From Hymenobacter sp. YIM 151500-1 (GTDB lineage Bacteria; Bacteroidota; Bacteroidia; Cytophagales; Hymenobacteraceae): DNA of 64,000 nucleotides. The stretch is taken from the NCBI RefSeq assembly GCF_025979885.1, contig NZ_CP110139.1, forward strand, positions 3,554,001 through 3,618,000, written 5' to 3'. Numbering within the stretch: the first letter of the stretch is position 1; each line of letters starts with the position of its first letter. This document shows, piece after piece, positions 41,839 to 50,719 of this stretch. The notes beneath the pieces are model-generated. The model searched no databases, was not told the origin of the DNA, and saw only the letters and a list, made by a program, of their open reading frames with translations. Position numbers and translations under genes: made by a program.

Positions 41839-43638
41839 TCAAAACCGGTTGGTGATGCCGAAATGAATCTTGCCGGCGTTCAGGGCTAGGCGCTGCTGCT
41901 GGTCGCGGCCTAGGGCGTACACGAATTGGAACTGCCCGGCTCCGGTGCGGAAACTCAGGCCCGTGCCCAGGCCCGTGGGTGTGTCGTGCCAGCGTGTAGT
42001 GGTCAGGTCGCGCCGCAGCCAGCCCTGGTCCACGAACACAAACACGTAGGCATCCGGGCCCGTGAACTGCCGGAACTCGGCCGTGCCCACCGCGTACTGG
42101 CTCACAAAGTAGTTCAACTCGTTGAAGCCGCGCAGCGTGGCCAAGCCGCCTACCCGGAACAGGTCGTTCAGGAACAAACGCTGGTTGAACAAGGCCTCGC
42201 TGCGCACCCGCGCCAGCAGCACCCCCGAGCGGCCGATGCGAAAGTATTGCTCGGCCCGCAGGCCCAAGCTGACCTGGGTACTGCGCAGGGGCAGGCGCTG
42301 GTAAAGCGTGTCGCTCAGGTTGGAATTGCGGCGGATGCGCTTGGTACCGATGCTGGCCTGCACGCTGGCCAGCAGCCCCCGCCGCGGAAAGTACGGGTCG
42401 TCGAGGGTGGTCCAGGCGTAGTCGAGGCCGTAGGAGTTGAACTCGGAGTCGATGTTGGCCGGCAGCCGCTGCAAGGTAGAATCAGTGGACAGCAGGCGGG
42501 AGCTGCGGCGCTCCGTGAAGAACGACACCCGCCCGGCCCGAGCCGTGGGGTAGGTGACTTGCAGGCGGGGCCGCAGCGTTACAAACTGGCTGTCCTGGCG
42601 CAGCAGGTTGAAGGCCCCGCTCAGCTCCAGGGGCGTGCCGAAGAAGCTGGGGTGCACGTACTGGGCGTCGAGCTGCTGGGAAGCGCCAGCAAACTTGCGC
42701 CACTGCAGCCCCAACCCCTTGCCGCCCCCCCGGATATTGCGCAGGTTGATGGTTACGTCGCCGGTAAGCTGCACGCGCTTCTGGCCCAAGCCAGGGTTGG
42801 GGTTGGGCAATACCCCCACAATAGCGTCGAACTGACTGGCGGCGCGGTCTTCGAGCAGCAAAAACACGCGGGCCCGGTTGCGGGAGAAGCGCACCTCCGG
42901 CTCGGCTTTCAGCTGCACGTACGGCAGCTGGCGCAGGCGGCGGGCGGCTTCCAGGATGCGCTGCTGGCTGAAGGGCTGGTTGGGCTCCAGCTGGAGGTAT
43001 TTGGTCAGGAACCGGGTGCGGGTTTTGGTGGTGCCCACGATCTGCAGAGAGTCGAACACCACGGCCGGGCCGCGGCGCAGCACCACGCGCCCTTCCACGT
43101 CGGCGCCGCGTAGGGTCAGAGAGTCGAGCTGGACGGTGGCAAAGGGGAAGCCTTGGTTTTCAGCTTCCTGCAAGATGCGTTGCTGCAAACGGGCCCACTC
43201 CTGGGGCTGAAACGGCTGCTGGCGGAACAGCTTGTCGCGGTAGCCGGCCCGCGTGAGCAGGCCGTCGCCGAGGTTACCGTTGCGCAGGCGGGCCCACCGA
43301 AACTTTTCGCCCACGTACAGGCGCACCCGCAGCGTGTCGCGGCGGCGCCAGCGCAGCTCGTCGGCTGAGGCCGTGAGGTAGGCATCGGCCTGCAGGGCCA
43401 GCACCAACTCGCGCACCTCGCGCAGGGCCGCCAGCGAGTCGGGCAGCACTGGGCGGAAGCGGTAGCGCCGCACCACGGGCCGGTCGGCGGCTTCTAGCTC
43501 CAGGTGTAGCACTATGGGGCGGCTTGAGGCCAGCCGCGCCGGCCGGACCTTCACCGTGTCGGCGACCGGGGCGCGCTGGGCCCAGGCAGCACCGGCTACC
43601 AGTAGCAACAGCCAGAAACTGAGAAGGCGGGCGTACAT
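41839..43638 (-). CDS. BamA/TamA-family outer-membrane protein
   Basis: 599 aa from ATG 43638. Signal peptide (LLLLVAGAAWAQ); POTRA-like repeats (LYVGEKFRWARLRNG, and FDSLQIVGTTKTRTRFLTKYLQ); then a 16-strand Omp85-type barrel with GLDYAWTTLDDPYFPRRGLL and the C-terminal GTGLSFRTGAGQFQFVYALG. Likely protein or autotransporter/lipid insertion at the outer membrane. It is smaller than BamA, closer to TamA-like surface antigens. Confidence 0.85.
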   Translation of the reverse strand: MYARLLSFWLLLLVAGAAWAQRAPVADTVKVRPARLASSRPIVLHLELEAADRPVVRRYRFRPVLPDSLAALREVRELVLALQADAYLTASADELRWRRRDTLRVRLYVGEKFRWARLRNGNLGDGLLTRAGYRDKLFRQQPFQPQEWARLQQRILQEAENQGFPFATVQLDSLTLRGADVEGRVVLRRGPAVVFDSLQIVGTTKTRTRFLTKYLQLEPNQPFSQQRILEAARRLRQLPYVQLKAEPEVRFSRNRARVFLLLEDRAASQFDAIVGVLPNPNPGLGQKRVQLTGDVTINLRNIRGGGKGLGLQWRKFAGASQQLDAQYVHPSFFGTPLELSGAFNLLRQDSQFVTLRPRLQVTYPTARAGRVSFFTERRSSRLLSTDSTLQRLPANIDSEFNSYGLDYAWTTLDDPYFPRRGLLASVQASIGTKRIRRNSNLSDTLYQRLPLRSTQVSLGLRAEQYFRIGRSGVLLARVRSEALFNQRLFLNDLFRVGGLATLRGFNELNYFVSQYAVGTAEFRQFTGPDAYVFVFVDQGWLRRDLTTTRWHDTPTGLGTGLSFRTGAGQFQFVYALGRDQQQRLALNAGKIHFGITNRF

Positions 43639-43819
43639 TTGAGGGCAGAAACGCGAAACGCCGCGTTTAATTTCCACGCAAGATACTTTCCCGCTTTCGG
43701 CTTCTGAATGAGATACTAGCAGGACCGGAACGGACGGGCGGCCCGCTGCTGTCTGGTAGGAATTTGGGTGAAAGGAAACAAGTTAGGTAAGGAAACTACT
43801 GACATCAGGAAAAGTAACC

Positions 43820-43995
43820 GTCCTGCTCCATCTGGCCTCCGCCTGCCGAACCGCAGGTCGCCGCAGGCAAGCATCTCGCGTGCTGACGCTAGAGGCTAAT
43901 CGTCATGCTGAGCTTGTCGAAGCATCTCTCCCGCTGGCTAACTTCTGACGACTGCACCGAAGCGGGAGAGATGCTTCGGCTGCGCTCAGCAGGAC
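43820..43995. repeat. Family A repeat, mosaic copy 3
   Basis: GTCCTGCTCCATCTGGC (43820-43836) and GTCATGCTGAGCTTGTCG (from 43902) both occur here, with a right arm (43961-43995) of the copy-2 type ending AGCAGGAC. The gene-free region 43639-44083 holds only this. Confidence 0.75.
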
Positions 43996-44083
43996 AGACG
44001 TGTTACCTGTCACTTGTCACCTGTCACCATTTCCCTCCTCACCTCACTACTTTCCATCCCGCGCCCGCGCTTCGCTCTGAACT

Positions 44084-45241
44084 ATGCCTGGCCTCTATCT
44101 TCATATTCCCTTCTGCAAGCAGGCCTGCCACTACTGCGACTTTCACTTTAGCACCTCCATGGGGCTGAAAAGCCGCCTTGTGGATGCGCTGGTGCAAGAG
44201 CTGGTTCTGCGCCACGACTACCTCGGCCCTGCCGCTACGCTCAACACCATCTATTTCGGGGGCGGCACGCCCTCATTGCTGACCGAAAGCGAGTTGCACC
44301 AGCTGTTTGAGGCCATTCACCGCCACTTCCGCGTGGCCCCGGATGCGGAAGTGACTCTGGAAGCCAACCCCGACGACCTCACGACTGCCAAGCTGCGGGA
44401 GCTGGCCGGTTCGCCCGTCAACCGCCTCAGCATTGGCCTGCAAAGCTTCTACGAGCCGCACTTGCGCCTGATGAACCGGGCCCACTCGGCTGAGGAGTCG
44501 CGGGCGGCGGTGTTGCGGGCTCAGGATGCTGGCTTCGGAAACATTTCCGTGGACCTGATTTACGGGGTGCCCGCGCCCAGCCACGCCATTTGGGAGGCGG
44601 ATATGGCGGCGGCGTTTGCCTTGCAGGTGCCTCACCTGTCGTGCTACGCCCTCACCATCGAGCCTGGTACCGTGTTTGGGCGCCAGCAGCAGAAAGGCCG
44701 GTTCTTGCCCCCGCCCGACGACTTCGTGGCCCGGCAGTTTGAGCTGCTGCTGGAGCAAACCGCCCGCCACGGCTACCAGCAGTACGAAATCAGCAACTTC
44801 TGCCGGCCCGGCCGCGAGTCGCGCCACAACTCGGCCTACTGGCGTGGGGTTCCCTACCTGGGTCTGGGGCCCAGCGCCCACTCTTTCAACGGCCACAGCC
44901 GCCAGCACACCCTGGCCAACAACCCACAGTACGTAACGGCCGTGCTGGAGCGCCAGCAGGTGCCGGCCACCGTGGAGCACCTCAGCCCCCTGGACCGCGC
45001 CAACGAATACCTGATGACCAGCCTCCGCACCGCGCAGGGCTGCGACCTGCACCACCTGCGCGACACCCTGGGCGTGGACCTGCCCGCCCAGCGCCCCGAC
45101 TACCTCCGGCAGCTCCAGACGACGGGCCTGGCTACGCTCACCGATGGCGTACTTCGCCTCACCAACCAAGGGAAGCTCCTCGCCGACCACGTAACGCTGG
45201 AGCTGTTCCAGAGCGTCGGGCACCCGGTGTCTTCTAGTTGA
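44084..45241 (+). CDS. hemW: Radical SAM heme chaperone HemW
   Basis: 385 aa. HIPFCKQACHYCDFH carries the CxxxCxxC-F signature of HemW/HemN-like proteins; YFGGGTPSLLTESELHQL, LEANPDDLTTAKLREL and NRLSIGLQSF follow. HemW-type rather than HemN by length and lack of the HemN N-terminal extension; it delivers heme rather than oxidising coproporphyrinogen. The C-terminal HemN_C-like domain is complete. Confidence 0.9.
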   Translation: MPGLYLHIPFCKQACHYCDFHFSTSMGLKSRLVDALVQELVLRHDYLGPAATLNTIYFGGGTPSLLTESELHQLFEAIHRHFRVAPDAEVTLEANPDDLTTAKLRELAGSPVNRLSIGLQSFYEPHLRLMNRAHSAEESRAAVLRAQDAGFGNISVDLIYGVPAPSHAIWEADMAAAFALQVPHLSCYALTIEPGTVFGRQQQKGRFLPPPDDFVARQFELLLEQTARHGYQQYEISNFCRPGRESRHNSAYWRGVPYLGLGPSAHSFNGHSRQHTLANNPQYVTAVLERQQVPATVEHLSPLDRANEYLMTSLRTAQGCDLHHLRDTLGVDLPAQRPDYLRQLQTTGLATLTDGVLRLTNQGKLLADHVTLELFQSVGHPVSSS

Positions 45242-45510
45242 AGAAAAGCCGGGACGTAACCGCTTCTGTCATTGGCGCTCATCTCTCCGCTTGCTGCTTC
45301 GCCAACGGCTAGTTCTAGAAGTAGCTGCTAGTTCAGTTCTCTAAGTAGAGGAGATAGGGTAGAGAACAGGCAATTTGGGGCCTTGCTTTTTTGCGTAGTT
45401 TCTTTCGGCACGCGGCGTTATCCTGTAGCTTTCTGCGGCGTTAGAAGCCAAGAGGCCGCGCTGTTAAGCGTAGCCACGTAGGCGTATTTATTCACCTGGA
45501 CCTTTACTCC
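45242..45510. other. Gene-free region upstream of an acidic protein gene
   Basis: 269 bp with no gene, repeat or terminator recognised. Some A/T-rich sequence precedes the next start. Confidence 0.4.
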
Positions 45511-46005
45511 ATGAGAAAACTAATTGACGCGTTGGCCGACGAAACGGATTTTTTCATCGAGCAGGTGCAGCTTACGGCCATTGTGTTCGACAACTCCGAC
45601 GACGTGACCCTGTGGGCCACCACGTTTTTCGACCAGGAGCCGCACTTCTTCCACCTGGGCCTGCCGTTTCAGCAGCTCGACTTGCTGCTGCGCCTGGCCG
45701 GCTCGCGCACCGGTGAGTTGCAGGAAGACGTGGCCGACGCCCTGGCCACCGTGCGCGAGTGGCCCTGCCTGCTGGAGTACACCACCGAGGCCAACCCGCC
45801 CATTGCCTTGCCCAACGTGGCCCTCAAGCTATCCTGCACCTACCCCGCCGACGACCTCTACGACGACGAAGACGACGAGACGTTTGACATCAACATGCAG
45901 GCTCCGCCTTTGGGTGAGGATGCGGAAGGCGAAGAAGAGTACGAAAGCAGCCAGCCTCACAATATCTTTTACCTCGAAGGCGTGTTTCTGCGCGTCGAAC
46001 CGTGA
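45511..46005 (+). CDS. Conserved hypothetical acidic protein
   Basis: 164 aa. MRKLIDALADETDFFIEQVQ start; a middle segment with YPADDLYDDEDDETFDIN and an acidic stretch EDAEGEEEYESS. No signal or TM. Family not recognised; probably cytosolic. Confidence 0.6.
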   Translation: MRKLIDALADETDFFIEQVQLTAIVFDNSDDVTLWATTFFDQEPHFFHLGLPFQQLDLLLRLAGSRTGELQEDVADALATVREWPCLLEYTTEANPPIALPNVALKLSCTYPADDLYDDEDDETFDINMQAPPLGEDAEGEEEYESSQPHNIFYLEGVFLRVEP

Positions 46006-46114
46006 CGCAATTAAAAAGTAAAAGAAACTACGATGCTCTTTTAGCTAGCACTACTTTGCAACCACTCTGGGCCAGCTACTCTGCACGGCGCTCTGTACAT
46101 TTTTACCTCTATCA

Positions 46115-46801
46115 ATGATTTATCTTTTGCCGGGCCTTGGGGCCGATGCGCGGGTGTTTCGCAACCTCCAGCCCCTGTTACTCGGCGAGTCGCGGGTGCT
46201 GGAGTGGGTGCTGCCGGCTTCGCCCACCGAGCCCCTGCCCGCCTACGCCGCCCGCCTGGCCGCCGACATTCCGCCGGAGCAAACGGGCCTGCTGGTAGGC
46301 ATATCATTTGGCGGCGTGGTGGCCTTGGAAATCAACCGGCTGCGGCCCCAGCTGCGCACCGTGCTCATCAGCAGCATCCCTGATGCTCACAGCCTGCCAC
46401 CTCTGCTGCGCCTTATTCGGGCCACGGGCGTGTACCGGCTGGTGCCGCCCCAGTTGCTCAAGCTGTTTCCGCGGGTAGGGCAGTGGTATTTCGGGGTGAA
46501 GAATGGCGAGGAGTACCGGCTGTTTCGGGAAGTCCTGCGCGACATGGAGCCGCGCTATACCCGTTGGGCCATCCATAGCCTGCTGCACTGGGACAGCGCC
46601 AACGTCGGCCGCGCCATTCAAATTCTGGGCACTCACGACCGGGTTTTCCCGCCCGGCCCCACGCCCGTCGAGTACCTCATTCCGGGCGGCGGCCACTTCA
46701 TGGTCGTCAGCCACGCTCAGGAAATCAGCCGGATTCTGAACAAGCTGGCGGCTGGTGAACCTCACCCCCTAGCCCCCTCTCCAAAAGAGAGGGGGAACTA
46801 G
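46115..46801 (+). CDS. Alpha/beta hydrolase
   Basis: 228 aa. YLLPGLGADARVFRNLQPLL is the oxyanion-side start, GISFGGVVALEI the nucleophile elbow (Ser), and GGGHFMVVSHAQEI the His region. The last ~16 residues (PHPLAPSPKERGN) and the TAG stop are encoded by the left arm of a 48-bp inverted repeat, so the native C-terminus has been replaced. Substrate unknown. Confidence 0.82.
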   Translation: MIYLLPGLGADARVFRNLQPLLLGESRVLEWVLPASPTEPLPAYAARLAADIPPEQTGLLVGISFGGVVALEINRLRPQLRTVLISSIPDAHSLPPLLRLIRATGVYRLVPPQLLKLFPRVGQWYFGVKNGEEYRLFREVLRDMEPRYTRWAIHSLLHWDSANVGRAIQILGTHDRVFPPGPTPVEYLIPGGGHFMVVSHAQEISRILNKLAAGEPHPLAPSPKERGN

Positions 46802-46951
46802 CTTGTTAGTTGTAGCTCTAAAAAGCTGTTCCACGATTTATCAACCACCCCCAGCCCCTTCTCATCTGAGAAGGGGAGCAAGTTCTAAACTAGAACTAGC
46901 AGGCTAGTTCCCCCTCTCTTTTGGAGAGGGGGCTAGGGGGTGAGGTTCACC
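46755..46951. repeat. Family C element with perfect 48-bp inverted ends
   Basis: 46755-46802 and 46904-46951 are perfect 48-bp inverted repeats (GGTGAACCTCACCCCC... inward). The 101-bp centre has a further perfect hairpin (CCCCTTCTCA/TGAGAAGGGG). The left arm is translated into the hydrolase; the right arm ends 3 bp before the next ATG. Confidence 0.92.
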
Positions 46952-46954
46952 GCC

Positions 46955-47725
46955 ATGTCTGCTACCTATTCCCACCACGGCCGCACCTTTGCCTTCGACC
47001 CCGCGGCTCCTTTGGATATTTCACTGCCACTGGCGCCCGGTGCCGGTCAGGTGAACTGCTTCTGGGCCGAGCCAATGCAGGTTGAGGTGATTCGAGTGGG
47101 CAGCTTTGTGGGCAGCGTGGCCGAGGGCGGCAGCACCAATTACCAGCGCGTCCACCTCACGCCCCACGGCAACGGCACCCACACCGAGTGCTACGGCCAT
47201 ATTTCGCCCGACCCGGCGGCGACGCTGAACCGCTGCCTGCGCCGGTTCCTGTTCGTGGCCCGGCTGGTGTCAGTGCCACCCCGCACCCAACCATCCGGCA
47301 ACGCGGTAGTGCTGCTCGAAGACGTGTGCCGTGCCCTGGAAAGTGGCCCACACGCCGGCTTGCGGCCCGAAGCCCTTATCCTGCGCACCTTGCCCAACGA
47401 CCCGGCTAAGCGCACCCGCCACTACTCCGGCACCAACCCCGCCTACCTCGAGCCCGCCGTAGCCCAGTACCTGACAGAGCACCACATCGACCACCTGCTG
47501 CTGGACCTGCCCAGCGTAGACCGGGAGGAAGATGGCGGCCAGCTCCTAGCCCACCATGCCTTTTGGCAGTACCCGCACGCCACACGCCGCCACGCCACCA
47601 TCACGGAGCTGATTTTCGTGCCCGACGAGGTGCCGGATGGCCTCTACTTGCTCAACCTGCAAGTCACCAGCCTGGAGCTAGACGCCAGCCCCAGCAAGCC
47701 GGTGCTGTATGCGCTGAACGGCTAG
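46955..47725 (+). CDS. Cyclase/kynurenine-formamidase family protein
   Basis: 256 aa from ATG 46955. HLTPHGNGTHTECYGH is the metal-binding HxGTHxD-type motif of putative cyclases (KynB-like). SVDREEDGGQLLAHHAFW is the conserved C-terminal metal-binding part. Possible roles are formylkynurenine hydrolysis or another amidohydrolase-like step. Starts just after the family C element. Confidence 0.83.
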   Translation: MSATYSHHGRTFAFDPAAPLDISLPLAPGAGQVNCFWAEPMQVEVIRVGSFVGSVAEGGSTNYQRVHLTPHGNGTHTECYGHISPDPAATLNRCLRRFLFVARLVSVPPRTQPSGNAVVLLEDVCRALESGPHAGLRPEALILRTLPNDPAKRTRHYSGTNPAYLEPAVAQYLTEHHIDHLLLDLPSVDREEDGGQLLAHHAFWQYPHATRRHATITELIFVPDEVPDGLYLLNLQVTSLELDASPSKPVLYALNG

Positions 47726-47780
47726 GCATTGGTTTGTCATTCCTCGCTCTGCTCGGAATGACAAGCAAGCCTAAACAGCA

Positions 47781-47810
47781 AAAGGGGCCATCCATTCGGA
47801 TGGCCCCTTT
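47781..47810 (-). terminator. Terminator of the rplU-rpmA operon
   Basis: AAAGGGGCCATCC / GGATGGCCCCTTT, 13-bp perfect stem, ATTC loop, flanked by A/T on both sides; 30 nt after rpmA. Confidence 0.8.
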
Positions 47811-47839
47811 CCGGATCAATACTCGTAATGCAGCGCCTT

Positions 47840-48157
47840 TTAGGCGTTGCCGTGGAGTTCAGCCGATTCTGTGGCTGAGGTGTGCACCTCAGCGGCGTCC
47901 GTGGCGGCGGGAATTACCGAAACAAACGAACGGTCTTTGCGGCCCTTGCGGAACTGCACTGTGCCGTCAATCATGGCGAACAGGGTGTGGTCTTTGCCGA
48001 TGCCTACGTTCTGGCCGGGGTGGTGCTTGGTGCCCCGCTGCCGCACGATGATGTTGCCGGCAATGATGTCTTGCCCACCGAAGATTTTCACGCCGAGACG
48101 CTTGGAGTGCGATTCACGGCCGTTGTTGGAGCTACCTACGCCTTTCTTGTGTGCCAT
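47840..48157 (-). CDS. rpmA: 50S ribosomal protein L27
   Basis: 105 aa. [22 protein letters not shown] is the mature L27 start. [15 protein letters not shown] and a C-terminal extension rich in Thr/Ala/His beyond the family core. Downstream of rplU in one operon (120-bp gap). Confidence 0.97.
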   Translation of the reverse strand: MAHKKGVGSSNNGRESHSKRLGVKIFGGQDIIAGNIIVRQRGTKHHPGQNVGIGKDHTLFAMIDGTVQFRKGRKDRSFVSVIPAATDAAEVHTSATESAELHGNA

Positions 48158-48276
48158 TGGTATGAGAGCTGTAAGCTGCTAGCTACAAGCTGCAAGCTTT
48201 ATTTTTTAGAAATACTATGCTCGGCGAACTGAACAAAAAGCGTGCAGCCTGAGGCTTGCCGCTTATAGCTCATTTC

Positions 48277-48582
48277 TTAGCCGATGCTGTTGATCAGGAC
48301 TTTAGTGAACTGCTGACGGTGGCCGTTCAGCTTCTTGTAGCCTTTGCGGCGCTTCTTCTTGAACACCAGCACCTTGTCGCCCTGTACGTGGGCCAGGATG
48401 GTGCCGGTTACGGTTACGTCCAGCTCGGGGGCTCCGATGCTGATGGCTCCGTTGTTATCGGTTAGCAGGGCTTTGCCCAGTTCTACGGTGTCGCCGACGT
48501 TGCCAGCCAAACGGTGGGCGTATACAAATTTATTGGCTTCGACCTTGGTCTGCTTCCCGGCTATGTTGACAATTGCGTACAT
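48277..48582 (-). CDS. rplU: 50S ribosomal protein L21
   Basis: 101 aa. YAIVNIAGKQTKVEANKFVY start and C-terminal KRRKGYKKLNGHRQQFT. First gene of rplU-rpmA; a TACTTTTG -7-like element is at 48615-48622 on the minus strand. Confidence 0.96.
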   Translation of the reverse strand: MYAIVNIAGKQTKVEANKFVYAHRLAGNVGDTVELGKALLTDNNGAISIGAPELDVTVTGTILAHVQGDKVLVFKKKRRKGYKKLNGHRQQFTKVLINSIG

Positions 48583-48749
48583 CGGCGTCTTCGCGGTTTC
48601 TGAAAAATGGAAGGCAAAAGTAGAAGCTTGATTTTACATATCCAAACCCTAACTCACTAAACCTCACACCTCATGCTGCAGCGCCACCCCAGTTTCGGCG
48701 GTTATACTCTTATAACAGAACGCGCCAGCGGGTACGCGGATAGTGTTTT

Positions 48750-48789
48750 TGTGGATAACTGCAATTGTCCACAAGGAAAATGTGGATAA
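48750..48789. promoter_or_regulatory. DnaA-box cluster upstream of nrdB
   Basis: TGTGGATAA (48750-48758), TTGTCCACA (48765-48773) and TGTGGATAA (48781-48789): two exact and one one-mismatch copy of the DnaA box TTATCCACA in 40 bp, about 140 bp before the nrdB -7 element. Fits DnaA control of the RNR operon, as described for E. coli nrdAB. Confidence 0.6.
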
Positions 48790-48928
48790 CTTCTAATTTC
48801 GACAGGTAGTAGGACGTCGTACAGGCAACCACGAGCCTACTCGGCAAGTGGCAGCGGCTTAGTAGTATGCACAAAAATTAACACACAAAAAACCATCAAC
48901 TGGGCTCAACCTTCCCAACTGGTCGGTT

Positions 48929-48936
48929 TATCTTTG
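48929..48936 (+). promoter_or_regulatory. nrdB promoter -7 element (TATCTTTG) and structured leader
   Basis: TATCTTTG matches TAnnTTTG. Transcription from here would give a ~125-nt leader in which ACTCTAGCGCCGGC (48945-48958) can pair with GCCGGAGCGAGAGT (48991-49004), two mismatches. The rest of 48583-49068 shows no gene. Confidence 0.5.
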
Positions 48937-49068
48937 ACATTCTGACTCTAGCGCCGGCGCGTCGTCGAGACGAAGTGAAACAAACTGCCGGAGCGAGAGT
49001 TAGGAAGCGGCTGGCCCCGCTGGGCCGCTCCAATCATTGTCCACTACCACACCTCTACTCTGCCTGCC

Positions 49069-50031
49069 ATGGAACCTTTGCTCGTCGAGAACCCCAACCG
49101 CTTTGTCCTCTTTCCCATTCAGCACAACGATGTGTGGCAGTTCTATAAGAAAGCCGAAGCTTCGTTCTGGACGGCCGAGGAAATTGACCTGTCGCAAGAC
49201 CAGAAAGACTGGGAAAACCTCAACGACAACGAGCGGCACTTCATCTCGCACGTGCTGGCCTTCTTCGCCGCCTCCGATGGCATTGTGAACGAGAACCTAG
49301 CCGTCAACTTCATGCAGGAGGTGCAGATGCCCGAGGCCCGCTGCTTCTACGGTTTCCAGGTGATGATGGAAAACATCCACTCCGAAACCTATTCCCTGCT
49401 GATTGACACCTACATCAAGGACCCCAAGCAGAAGGACTACCTGTTCAACGCCCTGGAAACCGTACCGGCGGTAACCAAGAAAGGCCAGTGGGCTCTGAAG
49501 TGGATCAACTCCGAAAACTTCACCGAGCGGCTGATTGCCTTTGCCGCCGTTGAGGGCATTTTCTTCTCCGGCTCGTTCTGCTCTATCTTCTGGCTGAAGA
49601 AGCGCGGCCTCATGCCCGGCCTCACCTTCAGCAACGAGCTGATCAGCCGCGACGAAGGCTTGCACTGCGACTTCGCCTGCCTGCTCTACCGCAGCCACCT
49701 GCAAAACAAGCTGCCCGAAGAACGCGTGCACGACATCATCCGCGACGCCGTGAGCATCGAGCAGGAGTTCGTGACCGATGCCCTACCCGTGAACCTCATC
49801 GGCATGAACGCCAAGAGCATGAGCCAGTACATTGAGTTCGTGGCCGACCGCCTGCTAATGGAGCTGGGCTATTCCAAAATCTACCACTCTACCAACCCCT
49901 TCGACTTCATGGAGATGATTTCGCTGCAAGGCAAAACCAACTTCTTCGAGAAGCGCGTGGCTGAGTACCAGAAAGCCGGTGTAATGAGCGAGCGAACCGA
50001 AAACGCCTTCTCCCTGGACGAGGATTTTTAG
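49069..50031 (+). CDS. nrdB: Ribonucleoside-diphosphate reductase, small subunit
   Basis: 320 aa, class Ia R2. [24 protein letters not shown] start; metal/radical region [16 protein letters not shown] and [15 protein letters not shown] (Tyr radical), then [23 protein letters not shown] and C-terminal [11 protein letters not shown]. The order of motifs is strikingly like eukaryotic RRM2. Makes dNTPs with NrdA; the stop codon sits 0 bp from a family C element. Confidence 0.96.
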   Translation: MEPLLVENPNRFVLFPIQHNDVWQFYKKAEASFWTAEEIDLSQDQKDWENLNDNERHFISHVLAFFAASDGIVNENLAVNFMQEVQMPEARCFYGFQVMMENIHSETYSLLIDTYIKDPKQKDYLFNALETVPAVTKKGQWALKWINSENFTERLIAFAAVEGIFFSGSFCSIFWLKKRGLMPGLTFSNELISRDEGLHCDFACLLYRSHLQNKLPEERVHDIIRDAVSIEQEFVTDALPVNLIGMNAKSMSQYIEFVADRLLMELGYSKIYHSTNPFDFMEMISLQGKTNFFEKRVAEYQKAGVMSERTENAFSLDEDF

Positions 50032-50431
50032 CCTCACCCCCCGGCCCCCTCTCCCGTGGAGAGGGGGAGCCTGACGGAACTGTTCTACGCTGCCCCTTCG
50101 GCTACCGCCTCCGGAACGGCTACCGATACAGATGGCACCGAATTCCCAGCCGCGTAGCGGCCTACAGGTTTGTAGATAGATGGGAGCAAACAGGCTAGCG
50201 CCGCGTAGCGGGGCAAGAGACACCAGAACGTTTCTTGCACCGCTATGCGGCGCGACGTTTTTACTACGTATGGCAGCTACAACCCTTTAGCCGCTACGCG
50301 GCCACCTTCACCGCAAATCCGGTAGCCGTGCTTGAGGCGGTAGCCGAAAGGACTGCGCAGAACGACGAACGTCTGGCTCCCCCTCTCCACGGGATACTGC
50401 GCATCAAGCAGTTGCGGGGCCGGGGGTGAGG
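50032..50431. repeat. Second family C element, diverged
   Basis: Left CCTCACCCCCCGGCCCC (50032 onward) starts right after the nrdB stop; the right end GGGGCCGGGGGTGAGG (50416-50431) and an inner GGCTCCCCCTCTCCACGGGA (50375) complete the inverted ends, with a 21-bp interruption. The ~300-bp centre has CCGCGTAGCGG-type palindromes. 50432-50719 holds no gene. Confidence 0.75.
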
Positions 50432-50719
50432 CTACACATTCCGTCTCACTCCGCCAACTAAAAATTCTGGCAAGCGGCATGGCTATATAGCCGAGCTTCT
50501 TCAGGCAAAAAGCCTCTGAACGGCACTGTTTTATGCTTATGTGGAAAACTTCTGGACAGAAGGTTTGTCCTGCCCGCCAGAAGGGAATATCTTCCGGAAT
50601 CAATAGACGCAGCCGCGCCAGGAGCGGGCGTCTGCTGACCTCTCTTCTGAATCAGGGCTGGCTCCGTCGGGAGCGGGCTTCTTCCTACTCCAACCTCTCC
50701 ACATCAACCTGCTACGCCT

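Noticed and set aside
48750..48789. Replication origin
   Set aside because: Only three boxes, no AT-rich unwinding region or dnaA gene nearby; nrdB control is simpler.
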